The notes below the pieces were generated by a model. That model was not told the DNA's origin and searched no databases. It worked only from the letters and a program-made list of their open reading frames with translations. From Ailurus styani (lineage: Eukaryota; Chordata; Mammalia; Carnivora; Ailuridae), in NCBI GenBank assembly GCA_002007465.1, contig LNAC01001209.1:98710-162709 (forward strand): a stretch of 64,000 nt of DNA, in the 5' to 3' direction. Positions 22,131 through 33,334 of this stretch are shown here, piece by piece (positions within the stretch are counted from its first letter, which is position 1; every line of letters starts with the position of its first letter). The position numbers and the translations under genes are program-made.

Positions 22131-23820
22131 AGCCCATCCCTTTAACTGCCCATCAGTCCATTCTATTTTGTTGAAACATTTCGTACAAAGTAATAGAATG
22201 GAGTGCTTTATACCCCATGCATGCTAGCATTTGTTTCATTAGTTTGCTTGTTTTTGTTTACAATTCTGCTCACAAGAAATCTCTGTTAAAAGCTAGTTAT
22301 TGTGGGCTAAATCCACAAAACTGGTCTCATACCCAACTATTACGATGGTCTGATTATTGTCTTCTATTATGTTTTAATATTAGTATAATAATAGTTTCAA
22401 ATTATATCACATCATTTCACAAAACCTGACAGTCATAACACATATATTACACAAGTATGAACTCTTTTTAAGTAGTCTAGAATGGAATTAAATGAATAAC
22501 TGATGTTTTCTCTTCCTTCTGCAATTCCTAGTCCCATTCTTTAGGGATAAATTATTTCTTCTGTTTTTGCTTTCGCTTCTACCCTTGATGAGCACCAGAA
22601 GTCTAAATAAAATGTTAGAGCTCCATTTCTGAATGTAGCAGCTTTAGACCACAGAATTCTGCTATAATAGGTGAGAACTTATACCTGCCATTTTCCTTCC
22701 TCTGTCCAATTTTAAAAAGTATTTTAGTGTCAGTTTTCAATTTTACTTATGTGTGCAACTGTAAATAATATTCCTAAACTCCTGTTTCTTGTTCTGTCAA
22801 CTCTAGCAAGGATTTCCTAGCATCTCTATATACATCCTACGAGAAGAAAACTTAACCATTCTACAATAGTGACCAACAATGATTATACAGATTTGGGCAT
22901 TTGGCAGACATTTTCTCAAAAACAAGCGAAGCGAATCTGTGGCATGAAGAAAAAACAATTGGTCACTAAAGGATACAAAATAAGTTTTGAGTTACAATTA
23001 GAATTTTAGAAAAGTTGTATATACCACCAGAGCTTAACGGCTCTGGATACTAAAAGACTTTTCTGATCAGATCAGTGGTCATATTTACAAGTGCGAGTTT
23101 TATTATGGTATAATTGTGTCAACATTTAGAAGATCTGTACTATCTGAGCCATTATTTGCTGAATGCCTCATTTATATATTATATAATCATTCACAAGTAA
23201 AAAAGCTATTCATGTTGCAAGACAGAGCAATAGATTTTCATGAGATGACGAATGAAAAGTTCATTGGTGTGTTTTTAGATTTCATACTGCAACTAAACTT
23301 TAAACGATGACTGATTCTGAGTTTTGGTGTAGTATAGAAGATGACTACAGTGATTTAAAAAGGTTATTAAATGACCTCTCCCTTCTTCAATTACATGTCT
23401 GCGTGAGGGCAGCTTTCTTCACATATAGTGACCAAGAAACCAAGTCCTAACAGATTAAATGCAAAAGCAAATAGAAGAATCCAGTTGTTGTCTATGAAGC
23501 CAAATATAAGAGATTTACAAAAACATAAAACGTCACTCTTAATTAAATATTTGTTTTGAAAATAGTTATTTTTTTTACAAAATTACTCCGTGTTAATTTA
23601 ATGGATTATTGATATTTTTAAAAATATTTAAACTTTCTCATCAGTCTTAGTTTCTAATTTAATATAAATATAACGCAAAAAAAGCTCTGCAATCCTCAGT
23701 AATTCTCTACATTGGTCCCACTGGCTGTCTTAAAATAAATGGTTCAAAATCTCCCCTCCAATGACTCCTGTTTTCTACTATTTTCAGTTACCTTATGGTT
23801 TTATTGCTTTTTAATACTTC
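22131..23820. other. Unique AT-rich sequence
   Basis: No repeat or gene recognised; frames of 64-70 codons are within chance expectation. Confidence 0.45.
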
Positions 23821-23825
23821 TTAGC

Positions 23826-23852
23826 TACACACACACACACACACACACACAC
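23826..23852. repeat. (CA)n microsatellite
   Basis: About thirteen perfect CA units, flanked on both sides by a short repeated phrase (acttcttagctata). Confidence 0.95.
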
Positions 23853-24529
23853 TTCTTAGCTATATAAATACTTCTTAGCTGTATATAATCTTAGGTGTTA
23901 CTATTATTACCACCATGATCATTATTGTTATTTCAGTAGGGTTTGGGGTACAACCAGTTTAACTACATAGCCACAAAAGCCTACCTCATTTTAAATAAAT
24001 CATAATGTCTGAAATATTATTTATATCAGATATATAAATTGGGGTATTTCCGATTTATTTCCATTTTATGAACAAATTCCCTGAAGTATATGTGATAAAG
24101 ACATACCTACATGATTTAGTACATGTCCAGAACTTGTTTTCCATGTGAAAAATGGGATGATGTAGTGGAAGAAAAAATTCAGGTGTCTTGTAAAGTTACT
24201 GCTGAGCTGTGTGTTTGAGCTACAGACTTTACATTTTTGCAGCTCTCCTATTTGAGATGGATGTTATATCGAAGTTCCTGTAAGGCTCTTTTCACCTGCA
24301 CTTTACTGTGGTGTTTTATTTTATTTAGTAATTAATAAAGAATGCATTCATCATCCATTACATTAAAAACCAAGGAGGTTTTAGGAGTGTTGAGGGACAC
24401 AGAGATATGTCAAATATAGTCATCACCCTCAAGAAGCATGTAATTTATTTGTATATGAAGAGAATATAACCAAAAATAAAAGGGTAACCATAATGTGTTC
24501 TCTTTCTGCCTTCCTCTTCTTTATTCCCA

Positions 24530-24960
24530 TGGAAATAAAGACTAACCAAATGAAGAAAGAAAAGCGTATTTACTCAGAGTTTGCTAAAGCATTGAGTCAG
24601 CCATGTCACTAGCCTTTTAGCAAAGACTAAAAGGTAGGTGGGGGGTAGGGGTGGGGGACAGTTTTATAGTGGAAGGAAGGGAAGCACCCAATGGGCTGCA
24701 ACTGATTGGTGCTAAGGCGGAAGTAGAGACAAATTCACAGACAAACATTAGGGAAGCTGGCAGCTGTTAATCAAATGCTGACCATTTGGGGTTGACTGTT
24801 ACAGAAGTTATTTGTTTACCCTGCTGAGCTGTTATTAGAGACAGTGGTCTTACTTTCCTACAAGTCCTGACTTGGAGTAGGCTGGTTCCTGGGCTATTCA
24901 TTGGCAGCAAGGAGGTTGGTGTCTGGTCAGGCTGGTGTCCGGTCAGCTTGCCACAGGTTG
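24530..24960. repeat. Possible old LTR-derived block
   Basis: 'gaaaagcgtatttactcaga', 'cagttttatagtggaaggaa', 'gattggtgctaaggcggaag' and 'ctgctgagctgttattagag' read like an ERV LTR relic. Ends, strand and subfamily cannot be fixed. Confidence 0.25.
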
Positions 24961-25009
24961 TACATCAGAGGTCTGTTTTTATAAAAGGTCTTGCTACTGT
25001 CTGTATATT

Positions 25010-25112
25010 CATACTCTCTCTCACTCTCTTTCCTCTCCTTTCCTTCACTTCCCATCCCTTATTCCTCCCTCCCTGTTTTTTAGGTTTTTTTGTTTGTTTG
25101 TTTGTTTTGCTT
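25010..25112. repeat. CT-rich low-complexity and (TTTG)n tract
   Basis: A pyrimidine-rich run of CTCTCTCAC and TCCCTCC blocks followed by GTTTGTTTGTTTGTTTTG. The 62-80 codon frames overlying it are low-complexity artefacts. Confidence 0.8.
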
Positions 25113-26270
25113 TTGGCTTGTGAGAAGGAGAGCGAAAGAAGAAACAGCAGAGAAGAGGAAGAGAATAATGCTGGGACACAGTGAGTCTGGGACTTGTGCA
25201 CTACCAAAGTGTCCCTGTGGGGATGTAAATGATATTTTTAAAATGAGGAAGCTGAATGCTTAATATGGAGTTATACCTATGCCACATTGTAAATACATGT
25301 GTCCCTTTCTCCCTCAAACTACAGTCTCCAGCTAGCACACCCAGAAAACTGCAGTAAAAACTACACCCATGAGCACTCGTGTGTGTGTGTGTACGCATGT
25401 TGTTTTGTTTTGTCAAAAACGAGCAAATAGTTAATTAGTGTGCACGCAGATAACTGGCTAGGTAGATAATCTTCAGTTAACATTATCTTCCCTGTAGGGT
25501 AAACACCCTACAAAAGTTCATTGTTGACCATAAAGAAATAAAAAGACAAAAAAAAAAAAAAGACAAGACAAAATTGGATGATCTGAAAATCTCAGCACCG
25601 GCCACGGTAGTAGCTCAAATGAATAACCAGGTAACTACAACAGATGACCTGGGCCTCAGCTCCCCCATTCTCATTTCTAGCATGTTGTCCTTTTCAGAAC
25701 TGCCCCTCTGAGTGATGAAAACACTCTCTGTGACATATGTGATTTTGCCCTTTAATACAGGCCTGACCAAGCTGTTAAAGTTCACATTCTCTTGGCTGTG
25801 ATTTTCCCCATTTTATGGTTCCCAGCCCTGTGTAACTCCACCCTCCTCAACATGCCTTCCCTTGCTCCCATCACAAGGGATCAATTTTAGATTTATAGCA
25901 AAAGGTAACAATCATTTTTAGAAAAAAACAAAACAAACCACCCTCCCCCTGAAATAACAGGGAAGGCTCAGAAAGTTTGATTTAGTATCCTCACAAATTT
26001 AGTTAGACCTTTGGAAAAGGAAAAAGGAAGAAAATTACTGAAACCCACTTGGAGGCTTCTGAGCCATTGGAAACAGAGACTGTTCATTCTTCTTGAACCA
26101 GGATGACAATTCTCTTTCCACTGGAGAAAGAGAAAGGTGATGATCCTCCAACATTTTAGAGTCTGATATTTATTAGATTTTTAAGCTATGTGCCTCCCTC
26201 CTAATATCCGTGTTTTATTCATTTATTTGAATTTTAATTCATTTTAAAGAACATTTTGTTGGAAGAGAGT
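25113..26270. other. Unique AT-rich sequence
   Basis: Includes a short (GT)n at about 25378-25392 and a poly(A) run near 25548-25561. No gene recognised. Confidence 0.45.
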
Positions 26271-26282
26271 ATACAAGAGTAA

Positions 26283-26460
26283 TGTCTCTGGAGTCAGATA
26301 GCATGGTTCTAAATCCTGGCTCTATCACTTACCAGCTCTGTGATCTTTAATAAGTCATTTAATTTATCTGCACCTCCCTATTCTTCATTAACAAAATGGG
26401 ATAATAATAGTGCCTTGCTCATAAGTGTGCTATAGAGTTAAATGAGAGGATTTATAAAAA
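26283..26460 (+). repeat. MIR (ancient SINE)
   Basis: Well-preserved MIR order: 'ggagtcagatagcatggttc', 'taaatcctggctctatcact', 'taccagctctgtgatcttta', 'aacaaaatgggataataata', 'gtgccttgctcataagtgtg'. Confidence 0.88.
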
Positions 26461-26633
26461 GTTCTTAGCCTACTGTCTCTCCAGCAGAGCCCCCCACCCC
26501 ACCCCACCAAGGTCTCAATGCTAAGAAGTAATAATGGGTTAAAAACTGGAGAAATGGGAACTACTGCTTTAAGAAATATAATGCTTAAGAAGCAAATGCT
26601 AGAAGAATGATTCACTGAGTAGGTAATGTATTT

Positions 26634-26871
26634 TTTTTTATTTTGTTTTTATTCTTTGCCCAAGGGGTACAGGTCTGTGAATTATCAGGCTTACATCTTT
26701 CACAGCATTCACCAAAGCACAAACTCTCCCCAATGTCCATAACCCATCCACCCTATCCCTACCCTCTGATCCAAATAAGTCAATCAGAGAAAGACAATCA
26801 TCATATGATCTCTCTGATATGAGGAACTTGAGGAGCAGGGTGGGGGGTCGTGGGGGGTAGGGAGGGAAAAA
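26634..26871. mobile_element. Very short 5'-inverted young L1 with 14-bp perfect TSD
   Basis: Left part (26634 to about 26769) is the L1 3' UTR on the minus strand: poly(T), then CTTTGCCCAAGGGGTACAGG. The right part (about 26770-26871) is L1 plus-strand sequence ending the ORF2 tail ('gaaagacaatcatcatatga') and starting the 3' UTR. The joined whole has the perfect TSD TAGGTAATGTATTT at 26620-26633 and 26872-26885. This inverted 5' end is the signature of twin priming. The 84-codon minus frame over it is an artefact. Confidence 0.93.
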
Positions 26872-26885
26872 TAGGTAATGTATTT

Positions 26886-27390
26886 CTTTCAAGTTTTCTG
26901 ATATTGGTATTTTTAAACCACTTGTTCTTTAATGTCTTGCTCCTGCCAAAATTTAATTTGCTCAAACAGACTCTGTTTTATGCTTAGGGTATTATGGATA
27001 TTATACATACTTTCTGTTTCCCTCTTGGGTTTCTTGATATTTTTTTTAAAAAATTTGTGGCTGTGATATAGGCTTTAAGCTAAAGACTTATCATGATTAT
27101 TAGAAATGTTCATTAATTAAAGTTCATGTTCATCTTCCTCTGGTCATGTATAATTATTTGTCCATTTTGGTTGAGGACTCCCAAATTTATTAAAATCACT
27201 ATTATGAGCGTGGATTGTCCTGTCAAGGGGCCATTCTTAGTCAATATTATTTATTCAGTTAAGCATTTAGAAAGGCCCGGGGAACTCAAACAACAAAGTA
27301 ATTAAATGTTACAATAAAATGATTATCATGACTCCCAATACAACTGTTATCTCTGGACCACCAGTTTTTATGTTAACAACTTCATACCAG
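26886..27390. other. Unique AT-rich sequence
   Basis: No recognised repeat or gene. Confidence 0.45.
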
Positions 27391-27394
27391 TAGA

Positions 27395-27480
27395 ACAGTA
27401 TCTGTCCTATTCATTTCCATATTCTCATAATCGAACTCTGACACATGGTAGGCGTGGGATATTTATTGAGATGAACAAAA
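27395..27480 (+). repeat. L2 3' tail (weak)
   Basis: 'tctgtcctattcatttccat' then 'ctctgacacatggtaggcgt' and 'gggatatttattgagatgaa' match the diverged L2 3' end pattern. Confidence 0.5.
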
Positions 27481-28019
27481 ATAAATTATTTTAATTCCCT
27501 TTTTCAGAACATGACCATATTGAATATCAAACCTTTGAATAAAAGGAAACTATTCTCATTAGACTGAATAATAAGGTTTCTTGCCTGATTGTGGGATATT
27601 GTGTTTTGAATAGAAAAGTAGGTGGTTTGGGGGATAGATTATTCTAGAATATTAGAATATAAAAAGCCCAAGGATTAAGGTAAAAAAAATAAAAGGCCAA
27701 AATAAAACAACCATCAAATACAAAATTTCTTCAACTAGAAAATATTTAAGAGATTAGAAGATAATAATAAATGTTTCTTGGTTGAAATATAAGAAGCATT
27801 AGAAATAATAGAAAAAGTACTGTCTCCTGGTTTATTGTTCATATTTTGAACATGCTGTTATGCTTCCAAATTTTCCTATTGATCCATCTACTCATTCGTA
27901 CTGCTATTATTCAACAACACAACAACAACAAAATATGTATTTAGGACTAAAGGCCAATAGTAAATAGACTCTGTCCAAGTTTCATGGAGCACCTGGTATT
28001 GTGTGGCAGTGGAGAGGAG

Positions 28020-29250
28020 TTAGGAACAGATAAAAGTACCTAATACACACCGTGTATGGGTAAAAATGAAATAAGAGCTTGTAAAGAAAAGAATCTCGTC
28101 CAGCCTGGGGATCAGTAAAGCTTTTCTCAGGAAGGGGTGGCTGAGTAGACATCAGGATGACTATGAATTTATTGAATGACCAAGAGAGGAGGGGCATGCA
28201 AAGGGAGCTGCCACGGTTTCAAGTTCCTGTTACTGAAGGGAACATGGTGCATTGGAGGAATTTGAGAAGGACCAGTGTGACAAGATTCCAGAGAATGAGG
28301 TTTCAGAGCTGGTCAGGAGCTTTACCACATAGTCCCAGAAGGATATTTGTTTTCCTTGTCTTTAGTACAATGAGAAAAAATAAAGGGTTTCAACAGGGAT
28401 GGGGTTGGGGAAACACAATCATTTCTATTTTGAGATAATCAACTTAGCTTCATTTCAGAAAATAAGTTCTAGATTTGGAAGACCTAATAATAAGCTATTA
28501 TAAGGTACCAGGTAAGAGAAGATGCAGCTTGGGTAGCCTAGTGACCATGAGAGTGGAAAGAAGGGATGGAATCTGAAAGATACAAATAGCAAAAAGACTT
28601 TGAACGCCATTCAGTAAGAAATGTAAGTTGATGAAGAGAGTCAAGATTGCCCCAGGCACTCTGATTTGTATAACTGGATGAATGAGGATGCTACTGTTCT
28701 CAGATAAAGGCACTGAAGGAGAACCAGAAGTTTGACCCAACATGGACAATGAATCATGAAATCAGTTTTGTTTATGTTGTATTTAAATCATATTTGAGTT
28801 ATCCTGATAGAGGTTCTGGGTAGGCAGATTTATACATGGGTCTGGAGCTCAGAAGAGAGGCCTAGGCTGAAGGTCATGGACATATTAATGCCACTTAAGA
28901 GCATGGGGGAGGATAAAATCCAGCAGTGGTATTACAAAGGAAGGTGAGAGTCTGAATTTTGGGAAAAGAGATGCCATGTTGAGAAAGACAAATTTTCAAA
29001 GCAGCTTAGAGAAAGTGATGAAAGAGTCAGGAAGAAAACAAAGACAAGGAATTCCAGAGGCCAATGGAAGAAGGTTTCAAGAAGGAGGCAGTGGAGAGCT
29101 CTGTTACATCCTACTCAGAAGGCAAGTAACATGGCATTTATTGAGGATTCCAGTATTAGCTTTTTCAGAGTAGTGGTTTAGAAAGGCTAGATTTTAGAGT
29201 TTTACCTGAGTAACAGATTTGGAATGGAGATTAAACATTTGTCAGCACAA
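28020..29250 (+). repeat. Ancient mammalian interspersed repeat block (family not named)
   Basis: Ordered phrases such as 'cttttctcaggaaggggtgg', 'gaagggaacatggtgcattg', 'gatgcagcttgggtagccta', 'ctggagctcagaagagaggc' and 'gaaagtgatgaaagagtcag' follow the layout of a long old repeat also seen near 1.3 kb and 61.5-62.85 kb. Diverged, with short frames (93 codons at 28157-28438, 65 codons at 28976-29173) that I regard as chance. Confidence 0.4.
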
Positions 29251-29289
29251 AAGGGGATGAGTAAAAGGCGAAAGATTTATGCGATCTGA

Positions 29290-30872
29290 AGAGAAAGAAA
29301 TGGAACAAATAATCCTAAAATTTATATGGAACCAGAAAAGACCCCGAATAGCCAAAGGAATGTTGAAAAAAAAAAAGCAAAGTTGGCAGCATCACAATTC
29401 CAGATTTCAAGCTCTATTACAAAGCTGTCATCATCAAGACAGTATGGTACTGGCACAAAAACAGACACATAGATCAGTGGAACAGAATAGAGAACCCAAA
29501 AATGGACCCTCAACTCTATGGTCAACTAATCTTCGACAAAGCAGGAAAGAATGTCCAGTGGGAAAAAGACAGTCTCTTCAACAAATGGTGTTGGGAAAAC
29601 TGGTCAGCCACATGCAGAAAAATGAAACTGGATCATTTCCTGACACCACACACAAAAATAGACTCAAAATGGATAAAAGACCTCAATGTGAGAAAGGAAT
29701 CCATCAAAATCCTCGAGGAGAACACAGGCAGCAACCTCTTCGACCTCAACCGCAGCAACTTCTTCCTAGGAACCTCACCAAAGGCAAGGGAAGCAAGGGC
29801 AAAAATGAACTATTGGGACTTCATCAAGATTAAAAGCTTTTGCACAGCAAAGGAAACAGTCAACAAAACCAAAAGACAACTGACAGAATGGGAGAAGATA
29901 TTTGCAAATGACATATCAGATAAAGGGCTAGTATCCAAAATCTATAAAGAGCTTCTCAAACTCAACACCCATAAAACAAATAACCCAGTCAAGAAATGGG
30001 CAGAAGACATGAACAGACATTTCTCCAAAGAAGACATCCAAATGGCCAACAGACACATGAGAAAGTGCTCAACATCACTCGGCATCAGAGAAATACAAAT
30101 TAAAACCACAGCGAGATACCACCTTACACCAGTCAGAATGGCTAAAATCAACAAGTCAGGAAATGACAGATGTTGGCGAGGTTGCGGAGAAAGGGGAACC
30201 CTCCTACACTGTTGGTGGGAATGCAAACTGGTGCAGCCACTCTGGAAAACAGTATGGAGATTCCTCAAAAAGTTGAAAATGGAGCTACCCTACGACCCAG
30301 CAATCGCACTACTGGGTATTTATCCTAAAGACACAAAGGTAGTGTTCCTCAGGGGCACGTGCACCCGAATGTTTATAGCAGCAATGTCCACAATAGCCAA
30401 ACTATGGAAAGAACCTAGATGTCCATCAACAGATGAATGGATAAAGAAGATGTGGTATATATATACAATGGAATACTATGCAGCTATCAAAAGAAACGAA
30501 ATCTTGCCATTTGCAACGACATGGATGGAACTGGAGGGTATTATGCTGAGCGAAATAAGTCAATCAGAGAAAGACAATTATCATATGATCTCTCTGATAT
30601 GAGGAACTTGAGGGGCAGGGTGGGGGGTTGTGGGGGGTAGGGAGGGAAAAATAATGAAACAAGATGGGATGGGGAAGGAGACAAACCATAAGAGACTCCT
30701 AATCTCACAAAACAAACTGAGGGTTACTGGGGGGTGGGAGGGTAGGGATAGGGTGGATGGGTTATGGACATTGGGGAGGGTTTGTGCTTTGGTGAGTGCT
30801 GTGAAAGATGTAAGCCTGATGATTCACAGACCTGTACCCCTTGGGCAAAGAATAAAAATAATAAAAAAAAAA
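29290..30872 (+). mobile_element. Young 5'-truncated L1, 1.6 kb, with long open ORF2 C-terminus
   Basis: Begins in ORF2 at 'aaatggaacaaataatccta' and ends with a G-rich 3' UTR and AATAAAAATAATAAAAAAAAAA tail. A 366-codon frame (29502-30602) is uninterrupted: [17 protein letters not shown], '[11 protein letters not shown]', '[20 protein letters not shown]', the C-x3-C-x7-H-x4-C motif, ending MISLI. The upstream frame (29279-29833) is shifted, apparently by the 11-A run near 29368. No endonuclease or RT domain is present, so it is not autonomous. No clear TSD found. Confidence 0.95.
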
Positions 30873-31110
30873 GCACAGGCTAATGTATACTTACAATTGG
30901 GCTCTGAAATCACAGAGCTTGTCCTGTCTTGTGATGATTTAAAAACTTAACAAGTGCTCTCACCCATTAAGTAAAGCTTTAACCTTCCCCCCAAAACAAA
31001 CAAACAAACAAACAAACAAAAAAAACCAAACAAAAGGGGATGAGGTTGAAGGGCTTGGGAGTCCAGGAAGAGGTTCTGTTTTTGTTTTTTTTTTCCCTGT
31101 ATAGGGCATT
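30873..31110. other. Short unique stretch with (AAAC)n and poly(T)
   Basis: Contains the (CAAA)n run at about 30995-31034 and a T-rich tract at about 31077-31095. Confidence 0.6.
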
Positions 31111-31111
31111 T

Positions 31112-31228
31112 TATTGTTTTTTGTTTTGTTTTGTTTTTGTTCACATATAATGTACTATTTGTTTCAGGGGTACAGGTCTGTAATTCATCCGTCTTACACA
31201 ACTCACAGTGCTCACCATAAGGGAGAGC
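31112..31228 (-). mobile_element. Short L1 3' end, minus strand
   Basis: Poly(T)/TTTTGTTTTG followed by 'catataatgtactatttgtt', 'tcaggggtacaggtctgtaa' and 'ctcacagtgctcaccataa'. This is the inverted last ~90 bp of a carnivoran L1. It is older than the 3' ends at 21.9 and 30.8 kb. Confidence 0.8.
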
Positions 31229-31323
31229 TTTCATTAATAAGGGAGCTACTTCAGCATGTTTAAATAGCAGAGGAAAGGTTGGAGTCAAGGAAGCAATTAA
31301 ATCTATATAACAAGAAGCTGTCA

Positions 31324-31520
31324 GGGCGCCTGAGTAGCTCAGTTGGTTAAGCAACTGCCTTCGGCTCAAGTCATGGTCCCGGAGTCCCAGGATTGAGTCC
31401 TGCATCGGGCTCCCAGCTCCATTGAAAGTCTGCTTCTCCCTCTGACCTTCTCCCTTCTCATACTCTCTCTCTCTCTCACACACACACTCTCTCTCTCTCC
31501 CAAGTAAATTAAAAAAAAAA
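31324..31520 (+). mobile_element. CanSINE
   Basis: Head GGGCGCCTGAGTAGCTCAG, CT-rich body with (CT)n(CA)n(CT)n and a short CAAGTAAATT poly(A) tail. Imperfect TSD: aagctgtca at 31315-31323 and aagttgtca ending at 31527. Confidence 0.94.
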
Positions 31521-32433
31521 GTTGTCAACATTCAGTTTTAAGAATCATTGGATTCTACCTGGTGAACAGGTGGATGAACTCTTCGGTCTTAGACAAGAGG
31601 AGGCATAGTATCTATTTTATCAGAAAAAGTGGGAGAAAATGAACACAAATAGAGGCAATTTGATTATTTGTTATTGTAAAGATGAGCACTTTTATAGGTT
31701 TGCTTCTATTGCTCTGGAAAACTGGAAACAATGATCAACTAACAGTGAGAAGAAGGAGTGTGTTGGAATAATTTTTTTAACAGTACATAATTAGTTTTCG
31801 ATGCAGTGTTCCATGATTCATTGTTTGCATATTACACCCAGTGCTCCATGCAATATGTGCCCTCCTTAATACCCATCACCAGGCTCATCCATCCCCCAAT
31901 GCCCCTCTCCTCTAAAACCCTCAGTTTGATTCCTGGAGTCCATAGTCACTCATGGTTCATCTCCCACTCCGATTTCTCCCCCTTCATTTTTCCCTTCCTT
32001 CTCCTAATGTCCTCCATACTATTCCTTATGTTCCACAAATAGGTGAAACCATATAATTGTCTTTCTCTATTTGACTTATTTCACTTAGCATAATCTCCTC
32101 CAATTCCATCCATGTTGATGCAAATGTTGGCTATTCATCCTTTCTGATGGCTGAGTAATATTCCATTGTATATATGGACCACATCTTCTTTATCCATTCT
32201 TCTGTTGAAGGGCATCTCAGCTCCTTCCACAGTTTGGCTCTTACAGACATTGGTGCTATGAACATTGGGGTGCATATGGCTCTTCTTTTCACTACATCTG
32301 TATCTTTAGGGTAAATACACAGTAGTGCAATTGCTGGGTCATAGGGTAACTCTATTTTTAAATTTTTGAGGAACCTCCACACTGTTTTCCAAAGTGGTTA
32401 TACCAACTTACATTCCCACCAAAGGTGTAAGAG

Positions 32434-32641
32434 GGTTCCCCTTTCTCCACATCCTCTCCAACATTTTTTGTTTCTTGTCTTGTCAATTTTTGCCATTCTA
32501 ACTGGGGTGAGGTGGTATCTCAATGTGGTTTTGATTTGANGGTTCCCCTTTCTCCACATCCTCTCCAACATTTTTTGTTTCTTGTCAATTTTTGCCATTC
32601 TAACTGGGGTGAGGTGGTATCTCAATGTGGTTTTGATTTGA
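32434..32641. other. Assembly N (32540) flanked by duplicate sequence
   Basis: 32434-32539 and 32541-32641 are the same L1 segment ('ggttcccctttctccacatc' to 'ggttttgatttga'), differing by a 5-bp CTTGT indel. A single N separates them. This points to two unmerged contig ends or haplotypes, not a biological tandem duplication. Confidence 0.9.
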
Positions 32642-32974
32642 ATTTATCTGATGGCAAATGATGTTGAACATTTTTTCACATGTCTGTTAGCCATTTTTAT
32701 GTCTTCTTTGGAGAAACGTCTGTTCATGTCTTCTACCCATTTTCTGACTTGATTATTTGGTTTTTGGGTGTTGAGTTTGAGGAGTTCTTTATAGATCTTG
32801 GATACCAGCCCTTTATCTGTAGTGTCATTTGCAAATATCTTCTCCCATTCCATGGGTTGTCTCTTTGTTTTGCTGTTTCCTTTGCTGTGAAGAAGCTTTT
32901 TATCTTGTTGAAGTCTTAAAAGTTCATTTTTGCTTTTGTTTCCCTTGCCCTTAGATATGTGTTTTTTTGTTTTG

Positions 32975-33116
32975 TTGTTTTGTTTTGTTTTTTGAGGAAG
33001 TGCAGGGAACAGTTCATTATCACTGGGGGTCACACACAGACCCTNTTTGTTTTGTTTTGTTTTTTGAGGAAGTGCAGGGAACAGTTCATTATCACTGGGG
33101 GTCACACACAGACCCT
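32975..33116. other. Assembly N (33045) flanked by duplicate sequence
   Basis: About 70 bp before the N (to 'cacacacagaccct') is repeated exactly after it (33046-33116). Treated as a failed overlap merge. Confidence 0.92.
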
Positions 33117-33281
33117 GGTCTACCCTGCAGAGAGGCCCAGGAGTTCCTGAAGGGCTGGGCCCCACACAGGCCTCCTGGAAGCTGAGAGAAATGTTCCTAG
33201 TGCAGATGTGGCTGGGGAGCCTCCCAGGAAGAGAAAGCCCCGGATCCCAGCCTGGAGCAGACAGGGCCCACCTGACAGCCT

Positions 33282-33334
33282 GGTCTCATGCACAGGGCAG
33301 GACAGACNGGTCTCGTGCACAGGGCAGGACAGAC
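33282..33334. other. Assembly N (33308) flanked by duplicate sequence
   Basis: A 26-bp segment (33282-33307) recurs at 33309-33334, differing by one A/G in ggtctc-a/g-tgcac. Likely an unmerged overlap with a heterozygous site. Confidence 0.9.

Noticed and set aside
29502..30602. 366-codon open frame as a host gene
   Set aside because: It is the C-terminal part of L1 ORF2, with the characteristic cysteine motif and an L1 3' UTR directly downstream.
30947..31531. 194-codon minus frame
   Set aside because: Composed of the antisense of a CanSINE and an L1 tail with simple repeats; low-complexity and repeat-derived.
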